From NCBI RefSeq assembly GCF_000185905.1, contig NC_014923.1, positions 2,379,501-2,443,500 on the forward strand: 64,000 bases of DNA, written 5' to 3'. Positions 8,272 through 17,282 of the stretch are shown in pieces. This DNA is from Mesorhizobium ciceri biovar biserrulae WSM1271. Lineage in GTDB: Bacteria > Pseudomonadota > Alphaproteobacteria > Rhizobiales > Rhizobiaceae. Both the position numbers and the translations under genes were made by a program. The notes below the pieces were generated by a model, which searched no databases, had not been told where the DNA came from, and saw only the letters and a list, made by a program, of their open reading frames with translations. Every line of letters begins with the position of its first letter. Position 1 is the first letter of the stretch.

Positions 8272-9120
8272 TCACCGTTGCTTGCGAGGCTCGGTGTGGA
8301 GATTTTCCGACGAGAACCAGACATCGCCTGATATGGCGGTGGCGGTGTCGTCCGGCGCCCTGTCCTGCGCCAGCCAGATCGAGCGGCTGCGCGCGGCCTG
8401 CTCGCCGGTGGGGATCATCGCCGCGGGGTCCGCGACCGAGGCGCCGACACAGGGAATGAACCACGACCGCATGAACGGATCGCAGGCGAAGCCTTTTTGC
8501 GTGCGTGTCACCATCACCGCCAGCGGGACGCGCTCGGCCGGCCGCCAGGGAAAGATCATGCGGCCGCCTGGCCGCAGCGCCTTCAGCCATCCGGCCGGGG
8601 GCGCTGCGACCCCGGCATTGACATAGATGATGTCGGATGGCGGCAGGGGCGTCGTCACGGCATCGCCATGGACCACCGTCGCATTGCCATAGGCTTCGAG
8701 ATTTTGACGCGCCAGATCGGCCAGCTTCTCGTCGAGTTCGAAAGCGGTGACGATGCCGCCTGGCGAAACCAGCCGGGCCAGCACGGCGGTGTAGTAGCCG
8801 GTGCCGGCGCCGATATGGCAAACCGCCTCACCGGGTTTCGGTTCAAGCTTTCCAATCCACATGGCGTGCAGGAATGGCTCGCCATTGTTGATGCCCTTGT
8901 CGTCGTCGAGCGCCACCAGCACGTTCTGATAGATATGAGCCGGATCGGCGCTCGGTGTTGTGACCTTGCCGTTGCCGGCGACGACCGTCCACGGCCCGGG
9001 ACCGAGAAACGCTTCGCGCGGCACGTCGGCGAAAGCCGCTTCCAGACGTGGGTCGGGCGAGCCGGCATTGGCGGCCAGCAGCCGCGCGTAGAATTTCCTG
9101 ATGTCTTCGATCCGGGTCAT
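8272..9120 (-). CDS. Protein-L-isoaspartate O-methyltransferase-like SAM methyltransferase
   Basis: A 282-residue protein started at MTRIEDIRKFYARLL (9120); five further residues are possible upstream. SAM motif I is HIGAGTGYYTAVLARLV, followed by the acidic strand VTAFELDEKLADLARQNL and the NATVVHGDA motif. This arrangement matches PCMT-type isoaspartyl repair enzymes, but the protein is about 70 residues longer than typical Pcm (about 210). It may be a divergent member acting on another substrate. Confidence 0.8.
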   Translation of the reverse strand: MTRIEDIRKFYARLLAANAGSPDPRLEAAFADVPREAFLGPGPWTVVAGNGKVTTPSADPAHIYQNVLVALDDDKGINNGEPFLHAMWIGKLEPKPGEAVCHIGAGTGYYTAVLARLVSPGGIVTAFELDEKLADLARQNLEAYGNATVVHGDAVTTPLPPSDIIYVNAGVAAPPAGWLKALRPGGRMIFPWRPAERVPLAVMVTRTQKGFACDPFMRSWFIPCVGASVADPAAMIPTGEQAARSRSIWLAQDRAPDDTATAISGDVWFSSENLHTEPRKQR

Positions 9121-9207
9121 GATGCCGGAAAACATAGCGCGGATTGCCGATTTGTCGCGAGGCTGCCCCCTGCGCAGAGGGCAGCCGGTTTCCAGGCGAA
9201 GCGGAAC

Positions 9208-10572
9208 TCAGCCGACCCCGAACATGGTGTCGTAGAGCAGCTTGAAGTTGAGCACCAGGATGATCGCGGCGACCACCCAGGCAAGGGCTGCGACGCCGCG
9301 CGGAATGGCGAGATTGCCCATCTTCTTCTTGTCGGAGACGAACTGCACCAGCGGGACGACCGCGAAGGGCAGTTGCATCGACAGGATGACCTGGCTGAAC
9401 ACCAGCAACTGGCCGGTGCCCTTTTCGCCATAGAGCGCGGTGACGACCACCACCGGGATAATGGCGAGGCCGCGCGTCAGCAGCCGGCGTGCCCAGTTGG
9501 GGATGCGCAGGCGCAGGAAGCCTTCCATAACAATCTGGCCGGCGAGCGTGGCCGTCACCGTCGAGTTCAGGCCGGAAGCCAGCAGCGCCACCGCGAACAG
9601 GATCGAGGCGATGCCGAGGCCGAGCAGCGGCGACAGCAGCTCGAAGGCCTGGCCGATCTCTGCGACGTCCTGGTGGCCGGTGTTGTGAAAGGCGACCGCG
9701 GACACGATCAGGATCGAGGCGTTGACGAACAAAGCCAGCATCAGGGCGATGGTCGAGTCCGTCGTTGCCCATTTGATGGCGTCGCGCTTGCCCTTGTCGG
9801 TGCGTTCATAGGCGCGGGTCTGCACGATCGAGGAGTGCAGATAGAGATTATGCGGCATGACGGTGGCGCCGATGATGCCGATGGCGATGTAGAGCATCGC
9901 CGGATTGGTGACGATTTCCGACGACGGCACGAACATGGCATGCAGGATCGAACCGGCCGGCGGGGCGGCGACGAAGATCTGGATGGCGAAGCAGCTGAAG
10001 ATGATGATCAAAAGCGCGATGACGAAGGCTTCGAGATAGCGAAACCCCTTGTTCATCAGGAGCAGCACGAGGAAGGCATCGAGCGCCGTCAGCATGGCGC
10101 CGCCGATCAGCGGAATGCCGAACAGAAGCTGCAATGCGATCGCGGTGCCGATGACTTCGGCCAGGTCGCAGGCGATGATGGCCAGCTCGCAGGCGATCCA
10201 CAGCACGAAGTTCACCGGCCGGGGATAATAGGCCCGGCAGGCTTGGGCGAGATCGCGGCCGGTGGCGATGCCGAGCCGTGCCGCCAGCGCCTGCAAAAGG
10301 ATCGCCATCAGGTTGGACAGCATGATGATGAACAGCAGCGTGTAACCGAACTGGGCGCCGCCGGCGAGGTCGGTCGCCCAGTTGCCGGGGTCCATATAGC
10401 CGACCGAGACCATGTAGCCGGGACCCATGAAGGCGAACAGGCGACGGAACCAGACGCCCGAGTTCGGCACGGCGATAGAGGAATTGACTTCGCGCAGGCT
10501 GGGCTGCTCGTCCTCGTCGGGCCTGGCGAACCGCCATGAGGAACGGGAGGCTGTGGCTTCGGCTTCGGACAT
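9208..10572 (-). CDS. mntH: NRAMP-family Mn2+/H+ symporter MntH
   Basis: A 454-residue inner-membrane manganese importer of the NRAMP family, with about 11 helices. Both metal-binding signatures are visible: DPGNWATD in the first helix region and the MPHN motif in [18 protein letters not shown]. The first 45 residues are a polar cytoplasmic tail. It is transcribed divergently from mntR (10808). A candidate MntR box lies at 10628-10650, so Mn-dependent repression is expected. Confidence 0.95.
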   Translation of the reverse strand: MSEAEATASRSSWRFARPDEDEQPSLREVNSSIAVPNSGVWFRRLFAFMGPGYMVSVGYMDPGNWATDLAGGAQFGYTLLFIIMLSNLMAILLQALAARLGIATGRDLAQACRAYYPRPVNFVLWIACELAIIACDLAEVIGTAIALQLLFGIPLIGGAMLTALDAFLVLLLMNKGFRYLEAFVIALLIIIFSCFAIQIFVAAPPAGSILHAMFVPSSEIVTNPAMLYIAIGIIGATVMPHNLYLHSSIVQTRAYERTDKGKRDAIKWATTDSTIALMLALFVNASILIVSAVAFHNTGHQDVAEIGQAFELLSPLLGLGIASILFAVALLASGLNSTVTATLAGQIVMEGFLRLRIPNWARRLLTRGLAIIPVVVVTALYGEKGTGQLLVFSQVILSMQLPFAVVPLVQFVSDKKKMGNLAIPRGVAALAWVVAAIILVLNFKLLYDTMFGVG

Positions 10573-10627
10573 GAAGGAGGGCTTTCCGCGAGACTGGACG
10601 ATGTTGGCTTAAGCTATGCCATGGCTC

Positions 10628-10650
10628 AACATTATGCAATATGCTATATT
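10628..10650 (-). promoter_or_regulatory. Candidate MntR box upstream of mntH
   Basis: Read toward mntH the sequence is AATATAGC, five bases, then GCATAATGTT. It resembles the enterobacterial MntR dyad (AACATAGC...GCTATGTT) with one extra base in the right half. It lies 56-78 bases before the mntH start, in an unusually AT-rich patch. The match was made by eye. Confidence 0.5.
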
Positions 10651-10807
10651 TCATTGTCGTTGCTTTTTATCCGGCTGGCGGTCATCGGGTGAAACGGCGA
10701 TCGGAAGCCCCGGTTGCACCTGTTGCGGAATGCAAATAAACGGCCTGAAGAATCAGAGCCCGTGCTATGAAAGCATGGATGGCAAATAGTCCTGGGAGGA
10801 GCGCGTA

Positions 10808-11257
10808 TTGGTGCTGAAGAACAGACCAGTTCCGCGCGAGCCGCTGCTCGACGCCGAAATTCATTCGGAGGGCTTCCGGCAGCAGCGCGAAGCGCGCCGC
10901 AGTGCGTTGGTCGAGGATTATGTCGAACTGATCGCCGACCTGATCGAAGACGGCAACGAGGCGCGTCAGGTCGACATCGCCGCACGGCTCGGTGTCGCGC
11001 AGCCGACAGTGGCCAAGATGCTGACCAGGCTGTGCGCCGACGGTCTGGTGTCGAGAAAGCCCTATCGTGGCGTGTTCCTGACCGAAGCCGGCCGCAAAGT
11101 CGCGGAGGAAAGCCGCATCCGCCACCAGACGGTGGAAGCTTTCTTGCGCTCGCTCGGTGTCAGTGCGGAGACAGCGCGCATCGATGCCGAGGGCATCGAG
11201 CACCATGTCAGCGCCGAGACGCTGGAAGCCTTCCGCAAGGCGATGACGGCGCGCTGA
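10808..11257 (+). CDS. mntR: Manganese-responsive DtxR-family repressor MntR
   Basis: A 149-residue DtxR/MntR regulator. The winged helix is at about residues 45-85 ([40 protein letters not shown]). The metal/dimer helix region reads [34 protein letters not shown], which carries the conserved His/Glu/Asp ligands. There is no SH3 domain, as in other MntR proteins. GGGAGGA at 10794-10800 points to TTG at 10808 (7-base spacing) or GTG at 10811. It is divergent from mntH, its expected target. Confidence 0.93.
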   Translation: MVLKNRPVPREPLLDAEIHSEGFRQQREARRSALVEDYVELIADLIEDGNEARQVDIAARLGVAQPTVAKMLTRLCADGLVSRKPYRGVFLTEAGRKVAEESRIRHQTVEAFLRSLGVSAETARIDAEGIEHHVSAETLEAFRKAMTAR

Positions 11258-11346
11258 GCGCCAGAGTTCCCGCGTCGCCGGAACCGTCGCACGCCAGACA
11301 CGTTTGCACCAGATCCGTGCGATTGGCGCGCGAAAAGGAGGAAACG

Positions 11347-11535
11347 ATGGGCATCGAACAAACGCCGGCGGCAAAGGGCAAGCAGGCAGCCGAGGGACTG
11401 AAACAGGCGGCGGCCAGGGATGAGCGCAAGACCGAAGCCGAAACCGGCCATCCGCTGAAAAAGGGCGCGGCGCGTTTCGAGGAGCGTTCGAAGAGCTCCG
11501 ACGGCAAGAGCGCCGGCGCCAAGCAGGAAGATTAG
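11347..11535 (+). CDS. Small hydrophilic hypothetical protein
   Basis: A 62-residue, highly charged, Lys/Ala/Glu-rich protein without hydrophobic segments, probably disordered. An excellent ribosome site (AAAAGGAGGAAACG) precedes the ATG, which makes a real gene likely despite the short length. The C-terminus contains GAARFEERSKSSDGKSAG. The ERSK piece recalls the tails of the proteins at 16222-16512 and 19013-19915. Function not recognised. Confidence 0.7.
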   Translation: MGIEQTPAAKGKQAAEGLKQAAARDERKTEAETGHPLKKGAARFEERSKSSDGKSAGAKQED

Positions 11536-11734
11536 CTCTCTGTCGGGCTTACGTGATCGGCTGTAGGCCATGGGGACGATTGCAACGCCGAGCCGCTCGC
11601 CACAACGAACTTGGCCGCAAGGCGACCCGTGTGGCCAAAAAGGCCATCGAAAAATGCTGTGACTTGGCGCAACCATTGGGATAATTGTCTGGTGCCCCGG
11701 AGCAACGGGGAGGTTTGCTGCACGAGGAGTTGCC

Positions 11735-12655
11735 ATGCTCTGGAAGGGCCGTCGTCAGAGTGACAATATCGAGGACGACCGCAGCGACAGCGGCGGCGGC
11801 GGACTCGGCGGCGGCGGTGGCCAGTTCCGCATTCCGATCGGCGGCCGTACCGGTGGCGGCGGCAGCATCTTCCTCGTCATCCTGGTGGTGCTGGCCGGAT
11901 GGTATTTCGGCTTCGATCCTTCGACGATCCTGGGTGGCGGCGACGGCGGCCTGCTGCCGGGCGGCGGCGGCCAGATCACCGACAACAGCGGCCAGGACAA
12001 CGGTGCCACACCGGCCAATGACGAGATGAAGCAGTTCGTGGCGACCGTGCTGGCCGAGACCGAGGACACCTGGACCGGCATCTTCAAGTCGCAGGGATTG
12101 ACCTACGAGGATCCCAAGCTGGTGCTGTTTTCCGGCCAGGTCCGTTCGGCCTGCGGCTTTGCCTCCGCGGCGGCCGGACCGTTCTATTGTCCCGGCGACC
12201 ACAAGGTCTATCTGGACATGACCTTCTTCCAGCAACTCGACCAGCAGTTCGGCGCTTCGGGCGAATTTGCCCGCGCCTATGTGATCGCGCATGAAATCGG
12301 CCATCATGTGCAGAACCTGACCGGCATCATGTCCAAGTTCAACCAGATGCGGCAGAGCATGGGCGAGGTCGAGGCCAACCAGATGTCGGTGCGAATCGAG
12401 CTTCAGGCCGACTGCTTTGCCGGTGTGTGGGCCCACTACACCGGACAGAAAGGCATATTGGAGCAGGGCGACATCGAAAGCGCGCTGAACGCCGCCAAGC
12501 AGATCGGCGACGACACGCTGCAGAAGAAGATGCAGGGCTATGTCGTGCCGGAAAGCTTCAACCACGGCACCTCGCAGCAGCGGCAGACCTGGCTGGCGCG
12601 TGGTTACAAGAGCGGCAAGCTGTCGGATTGCAACACGCTGAGTGGGCCGATCTGA
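11735..12655 (+). CDS. YpfJ-family neutral zinc metallopeptidase
   Basis: A 306-residue membrane-anchored protein of the KPN_02809/YpfJ family. A glycine-rich cytoplasmic head (residues 1-43) precedes one transmembrane helix (about 44-62). The zinc motif HEIGH is at 186-190 and is followed by HVQNLTG. The third ligand is probably in IELQADCFAGVWA (about 221-233). The domain order and length match the family. The exact substrates of these proteins are not established. Confidence 0.93.
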   Translation: MLWKGRRQSDNIEDDRSDSGGGGLGGGGGQFRIPIGGRTGGGGSIFLVILVVLAGWYFGFDPSTILGGGDGGLLPGGGGQITDNSGQDNGATPANDEMKQFVATVLAETEDTWTGIFKSQGLTYEDPKLVLFSGQVRSACGFASAAAGPFYCPGDHKVYLDMTFFQQLDQQFGASGEFARAYVIAHEIGHHVQNLTGIMSKFNQMRQSMGEVEANQMSVRIELQADCFAGVWAHYTGQKGILEQGDIESALNAAKQIGDDTLQKKMQGYVVPESFNHGTSQQRQTWLARGYKSGKLSDCNTLSGPI

Positions 12656-12811
12656 CCAGACCGTTGTCGAGCTTCACCTGCCGGCGATGCTGCCGTCAGG
12701 TGGTGTCAGGATGAATAGATTCGGCCTGTTCCTGCATTGTTCCTTTCCGCGAGCTCGCCTATAAGGTGCGTCCGCCTGCGCCTGAGGGCGAGCAGAGGAG
12801 CTTGATCCTGC

Positions 12812-14077
12812 ATGATCGACCCCAAAACCGCCAGACGGGGCCTTGCGCTCGTCTTCACCACGCTGCTGCTCGACATTATCGGCTTCGGCATGATCATGCC
12901 GGTGCTGCCGGCCTATCTCCGGGAATTGACCGGGGTCAGCATCAGCGGCGCGGCGATCGAAGGCGGCTGGCTGTTCTTCGTCTATGCGGCGATGCAGTTC
13001 TTCTTCGCGCCGATCATGGGCGGCTTGAGCGACCGGTTCGGGCGGCGGCCGATCCTGCTCGCATCGGTGCTGACCTTCTCCATCGACAATCTGATCTGCG
13101 CCGTCGCCTGGTCCTACCCGATGCTGTTCATCGGGCGCGTGCTGGCCGGCATTTCGGGCGCCAGCTATTCGACGACATCGGCCTTCATCGCCGACATCTC
13201 GAACGATGACAATCGGGCTAAGAATTTCGGCCTGCTCGGCATCGCATTTGGCGTCGGCTTCGTCATCGGGCCGGTTCTGGGCGGGCTGCTCGGCACGTTC
13301 GGGCCGCGCGTGCCGTTCTATTTCGCCGCCGGGCTCGCCTTCGTGAATTTCCTCATCGCGTTGTTTTTCCTGCCGGAAACGCTCGATGACAAGCACCGCC
13401 GCCGCTTCGAGTGGAAACGCGCCAACCCTGTCGGCACGCTTCTGCAGATGCGCCAATATCAAGGCATCGGCTGGATCGGGCTTGTCTTCTTCCTGATGAC
13501 GCTCGGGCATATGATGTATCCGGCGGTCTGGTCGTTCGTCTCCAGCTACCGCTATGGCTGGAGCGAGCAGCAGATCGGCTTCTCGCTCGGCGCCTTCGGC
13601 CTGTGCGGCGCGATCGTCATGGCGACGGTGCTGCCGCGCGTCATCCCGAGGCTTGGCGAGTGGAAGACCGCGGTCATCGGCCTGACATTCACGGCAGCCA
13701 GCGCCTTCGGCTACGCCTTCGCGTCGCAAGGCTGGATGATCTATGCGGTGATCGTCGTCGGCTGCCTGGAAGCGCTGGCCGACCCGCCGCTGAGGAGCCT
13801 CGCCGCCGCCAAGGTGCCGCCTTCGGCGCAAGGCGAACTGCAGGGCGCGATGACCTCGATCTTCTCGATCACCTCGATCATCACGCCGCTGCTCTACACG
13901 GCGATCTTTTCCTGGTTCACCGGGCCAAACGCGCCGGTGACCTTCGGCGGCGCGCCCTATCTGCTGGGAGCGTGCTTCCTAACGCTGGCGGTCATCGTCT
14001 TTGTGACGAAAGTTGCGAGGCCGGCAGCGCGCACGAATGTCGCCACCGATGTCGCTGAGGATGGAGCACAGGTGTGA
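12812..14077 (+). CDS. TetA-like MFS efflux transporter
   Basis: A 421-residue MFS protein with 12 predicted helices. It follows the tetracycline-resistance type: LVFTTLLLDIIGFGMIMPVLPAYLRELTG at the N-terminus and the helix 2-3 loop GGLSDRFGRRPILLASV (motif A). The central loop KHRRRFEWKRANPVGTLLQM is also typical of class-H-like TCR/Tet proteins. No tetR lies next to it, and chromosomal homologues often have no proven tetracycline role. The start ATG is preceded by GGAGCTTGATCCTGC. Confidence 0.9.
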   Translation: MIDPKTARRGLALVFTTLLLDIIGFGMIMPVLPAYLRELTGVSISGAAIEGGWLFFVYAAMQFFFAPIMGGLSDRFGRRPILLASVLTFSIDNLICAVAWSYPMLFIGRVLAGISGASYSTTSAFIADISNDDNRAKNFGLLGIAFGVGFVIGPVLGGLLGTFGPRVPFYFAAGLAFVNFLIALFFLPETLDDKHRRRFEWKRANPVGTLLQMRQYQGIGWIGLVFFLMTLGHMMYPAVWSFVSSYRYGWSEQQIGFSLGAFGLCGAIVMATVLPRVIPRLGEWKTAVIGLTFTAASAFGYAFASQGWMIYAVIVVGCLEALADPPLRSLAAAKVPPSAQGELQGAMTSIFSITSIITPLLYTAIFSWFTGPNAPVTFGGAPYLLGACFLTLAVIVFVTKVARPAARTNVATDVAEDGAQV

Positions 14078-14150
14078 GTCACAACCGCATTGCGCTCACC
14101 AGGGAGGGCCATCCCGGCAGGGCAATGAGGGGCGGCGCTACCGGATCGCG

Positions 14151-15368
14151 CTAAGCCCGTTCGGCCAGCAATTCCTCACCGCGCTTTTCGCGGATCAAAT
14201 TGACGAAGCGGCGGAACAGGTAATGCGAATCCTGCGGGCCGGGCGAAGCCTCGGGGTGATGCTGGACCGAGAACACCGGCCGGCCGGTCAGCGTGATGCC
14301 GCAATTCGAACCGTCGAACAGCGAGACATGGGTTTCCTCGACGCCTGATGGCAGCGAGTCGGCATCCACGGCAAAGCCGTGGTTCATCGAGACGATCTCG
14401 ACCTTGCCGGTGGTGTGGTCCTTGACCGGATGGTTGGCGCCGTGATGGCCCTGGTGCATCTTGGCGGTCTTGCCGCCCAGCGCCAGCGCCAGCATCTGGT
14501 GGCCAAGGCAGATGCCGAACACCGGGATGTCGGTCTTCAGCAGATCCCGGATGACCGGTACGGCATAGTCGCCGGTGGCTTCCGGGTCGCCGGGCCCGTT
14601 GGAGAGAAAAATGCCGTCCGGCTGCATGGCGAGGATTTCCTCGGCGCCGGACTTGGCCGGCACCACGGTGACCTTGGCGCCGAGGCCGGCGAGCAGGCGC
14701 AAGATGTTGCGTTTGACGCCGTAGTCGATGGCGACGACGTGCATTGTCGGTTCGATCTGTTCGCCAAAGCCTTCGTTCCACACCCAGGGCGTCTCGCGCC
14801 AGACAGAGGACTGGCCCGACGTGACCTCCTTGGCGAGATCGAGCCCGATCAGGCCCGACCATGCGGCGGCGCGGCGCTTGAGATCGTCGATGTCGAACAC
14901 GCCATCGGGCGCATGCGCGATGACGGCGTTGGGCATGCCCTTTTCACGGATCAGCGCGGTGAGCGCACGGGTGTCGATGCCCGACAAAGCGACGATGCCG
15001 CGCTTCTTCAGCCACTGGTCGAGACCAGTGCCGGCGCGGTAGTTGGACGGGTTGGTGACATCGGCCTTGAACACGGCGCCGACGGCGCCGGCGCGGGCGA
15101 CCGGATTGAGATCCTCGATGTCCTCGTCATTGGTGCCGATGTTGCCGATATGCGGGAAGGTGAAGGTGACGATCTGGCCGGCATAGGACGGATCGGTGAG
15201 GATTTCCTGATAGCCGGTCAGCGCCGTGTTGAAGCAGACTTCGGCGACAGCGGAGCCGGTGGCGCCGAGACCGCGACCTTCGATGACGGTGCCGTCGGCC
15301 AGCACCAGAAGGGCGGTCGGCTTTTCCGTGGCCCAAGCGGGGGTCAAGGCGGGCGTCATCTCGGCCAT
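14151..15368 (-). CDS. carA: Carbamoyl-phosphate synthase small subunit
   Basis: A 405-residue glutamine amidotransferase subunit. It supplies ammonia from glutamine to CarB for carbamoyl phosphate, used in arginine and pyrimidine synthesis. The CPSase small-chain N-domain covers about 18-155 (FNTALTGYQEILTDPSYAGQIVTFTFPHIGNIG). The class I GATase domain covers about 208-395, with the nucleophile C287 in FGICLGHQM and H371/E373 in HHPEASPGP. All triad residues are present. carB is not in this window. Confidence 0.98.
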   Translation of the reverse strand: MAEMTPALTPAWATEKPTALLVLADGTVIEGRGLGATGSAVAEVCFNTALTGYQEILTDPSYAGQIVTFTFPHIGNIGTNDEDIEDLNPVARAGAVGAVFKADVTNPSNYRAGTGLDQWLKKRGIVALSGIDTRALTALIREKGMPNAVIAHAPDGVFDIDDLKRRAAAWSGLIGLDLAKEVTSGQSSVWRETPWVWNEGFGEQIEPTMHVVAIDYGVKRNILRLLAGLGAKVTVVPAKSGAEEILAMQPDGIFLSNGPGDPEATGDYAVPVIRDLLKTDIPVFGICLGHQMLALALGGKTAKMHQGHHGANHPVKDHTTGKVEIVSMNHGFAVDADSLPSGVEETHVSLFDGSNCGITLTGRPVFSVQHHPEASPGPQDSHYLFRRFVNLIREKRGEELLAERA

Positions 15369-15644
15369 GCGGCACTCCTGTCAGGCCGCGCGCTGCAACC
15401 GGCCCGGCGGGCCATCTGCGCGGCAAACGGCGCGAAGCGGCGATTTCGCGGCTTCCACGCAGTCAAATTTCCGTTCATGCAAGGCCCAGTACATAGGGGA
15501 AGGGGGCAGGGCGGTCAATGATCATGCGAAATGCCGCCATATTTTATTTCGCCTAGTGAAATCAGTGGCTTGCCTCGGCACATCAGAGTTTGCCTTGGCT
15601 CGCCCGCGGCGCTATTGTCCGCGCCGATCGAAGGAGAATGCACC

Positions 15645-16094
15645 ATGCGCGGCAAAATCGCCGAATCCCTGAAGAGCGCGATGAAGGCGCAGGACAAGCA
15701 CCGGCTGCCGACATTGCGGCTGATCCAGGCCGCCATTCACGACCGCGACATTGCCAATCGCGGGTCAGGCAAAGAGCCGGCCAGCGACGAGGAGATCCTG
15801 CAGATCCTGGCCAAGATGGTGAAGCAGCGCGAGGAATCGGCCAAAGCCTTCGATGACGGCAAGCGGCCGGAACTGGCCGCGCAGGAGCGCGGCGAGATGG
15901 AGATCATCCGCACCTTCCTGCCGACGCAACTGGACGATGCGGCGGTAACCGCGGCGGCGCGCGAGGCGATCGCCGCGACCGGTGCGGCCAGCCAGAAGGA
16001 CATGGGCAAGGTGATCGCTGCACTGAAGCAGAAATATGCCGGCCAGATGGATTTCGGCAAGGCGAGCGGCATCGTCAAGGGTCTGCTGCAGTAG
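15645..16094 (+). CDS. GatB/YqeY domain-containing protein
   Basis: A 149-residue YqeY-family protein, divergent from carA. The ATG at 15645 has AAGGAGA 7 bases upstream and begins MRGKIAESLKSAMKAQDKHRLPTLRLIQAAI, the usual YqeY start. The open frame upstream is not similar. The remaining length matches the family, including FLPTQLDDAAVTAAARE and the KQKYAGQMDFGKASGIVKGLL end. YqeY resembles the tRNA-binding tail of the GatB amidotransferase subunit. A role in tRNA metabolism is inferred, not proven. Confidence 0.93.
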   Translation: MRGKIAESLKSAMKAQDKHRLPTLRLIQAAIHDRDIANRGSGKEPASDEEILQILAKMVKQREESAKAFDDGKRPELAAQERGEMEIIRTFLPTQLDDAAVTAAAREAIAATGAASQKDMGKVIAALKQKYAGQMDFGKASGIVKGLLQ

Positions 16095-16221
16095 GGTGCT
16101 GCTCATCTCGTCGCTTGGGTGGCCGACCGGGCGGAATCCAGATCCGTCCGGAATCCAAGTCCAGGAATTGGAACCCGGATAGCGCCGAGATGTTTATCCG
16201 TCATGCAACTGGAGAGATGCC

Positions 16222-16512
16222 ATGACTGAGAACGAAACCCGCTATGAAACCGGTGCGACGAAATATCCGGCAAAGACCGGTGCCGACGCTTCCGATAAAT
16301 TCTCCCAGGATGCGGCCGCCAACGAGAAGCCTGCCGGCGGAATAGGGCTCACCCGCCGGATGGGCGAAGTGGAAGACCGCACCCGCCAGTCGGAGGGACA
16401 AAACCCGCCAAGACAAGTCACGCCGAGCGCCGCAACCGAAAAGACGTCCGGGGCCGGCCCCGCTATCGCGGAGCGTTCAAAGGACGCCAAGGCTCCGAAG
16501 AGCAGCCAATGA
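16222..16512 (+). CDS. Hydrophilic hypothetical protein
   Basis: A 96-residue, low-complexity, charged protein with no hydrophobic helix and no cysteine, probably disordered. GGAGAGATGCC supports the ATG at 16222. The C-terminal tail TSGAGPAIAERSKDAKAPK resembles the end of the PcaD-like protein at 19013-19915 (ASGTSPAVAERSKDAAVHK), both in protein and in DNA. Function not recognised. Confidence 0.65.
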   Translation: MTENETRYETGATKYPAKTGADASDKFSQDAAANEKPAGGIGLTRRMGEVEDRTRQSEGQNPPRQVTPSAATEKTSGAGPAIAERSKDAKAPKSSQ

Positions 16513-16573
16513 AGCGAAGGCCGGGAGCACTCCTGCGGCGCTTTGGAGATCGGCGGACAAGTGGTTCGCGTAG

Positions 16574-17146
16574 TTAGCGTTTGCCGATCCCTTCAACGAC
16601 GATGCGGATGAGGTGCCTGATCTCGTCCTCGCTGAATGACCCGGCCGAAAGCGCCGAAAGCATCGCCTGGCCGTATATTCCAAGCAGGACCAGCGCCATG
16701 AAATTGGCATCGTCATCCCTGCGAATGACACCTTGCCGTTGGCCGAGCACCAGAAGGTCCCGGACCAGGCGCTGGAATGAGGGCCGGTCGGGCGGCGGCT
16801 GCAGGGACGGACGCTCGGCGGGGGCAAGAGCCAGCCTGGCAAGCGAGGGATTGGCCAGGCACCAGCCGGCGCTGTCGAGAAAGACTGTCTCGAGCATGAC
16901 GAATACATCTTCGTTCGCCGCCATGCGGGCGCGGTAGGCGGCATCGCCCGCCTCCACGCGGGCGATGAGCCGCAACGCGATTTCTTCTTTCGAACTGAAC
17001 AGATTGTAGACCGTTTTGCGGGTCAAGCCGGCGCGCGTCGCGATCTCCTCGACCGAGGTGTTGGCAAACCCCATCTCCCGAAACGCCAGGTCGGCGGCAT
17101 CGAGGATGAGGCTTCGCGACCGTTCGGTCCGCTTTGGGGTTGTCAT
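16574..17146 (-). CDS. TetR-family transcriptional regulator
   Basis: A 190-residue TetR repressor. The helix-turn-helix domain is at residues about 8-56 (RSLILDAADLAFREMGFANTSVEEIATRAGLTRKTVYNLFSSKEEI). The C-terminal ligand domain ends with ALSAGSFSEDEIRHLIRIVVEGIGKR. It is divergent from the DUF4336 gene across a gap holding a perfect 14-base palindrome at 17159-17172. It probably represses itself and that gene; the ligand is unknown. Confidence 0.92.
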   Translation of the reverse strand: MTTPKRTERSRSLILDAADLAFREMGFANTSVEEIATRAGLTRKTVYNLFSSKEEIALRLIARVEAGDAAYRARMAANEDVFVMLETVFLDSAGWCLANPSLARLALAPAERPSLQPPPDRPSFQRLVRDLLVLGQRQGVIRRDDDANFMALVLLGIYGQAMLSALSAGSFSEDEIRHLIRIVVEGIGKR

Positions 17147-17158
17147 TTTTATACCCTA

Positions 17159-17178
17159 GTGTAAATTTACACATATGT
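17159..17178. promoter_or_regulatory. Palindromic TetR-type operator
   Basis: GTGTAAATTTACAC at 17159-17172 is a perfect palindrome. It overlaps ACATATGT (17171-17178) and is followed by a further GTAAAC half-site. It sits 13 bases before the tetR start on the minus strand, in an AT-rich gap shared with the DUF4336 gene. It is a natural operator for autorepression. Confidence 0.7.
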
Positions 17179-17282
17179 AAACTTTTGCTGCGTGACCGCC
17201 GCATTGCGGCAGCCGCCAATCCCGCGAAGGGTCGACTGTGGCGCATCGGAATTCAAGCGGCTCTATGGGAAGCAATGTGCAA

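Noticed and set aside
8497..10539. 680-residue plus-strand open frame
   Set aside because: It is antisense to mntH and the PIMT-like gene and has no recognisable domain.
12812..14077. True tetracycline-resistance gene
   Set aside because: The fold fits TetA-like MFS, but there is no tetR or mobile element and chromosomal homologues often lack that activity.
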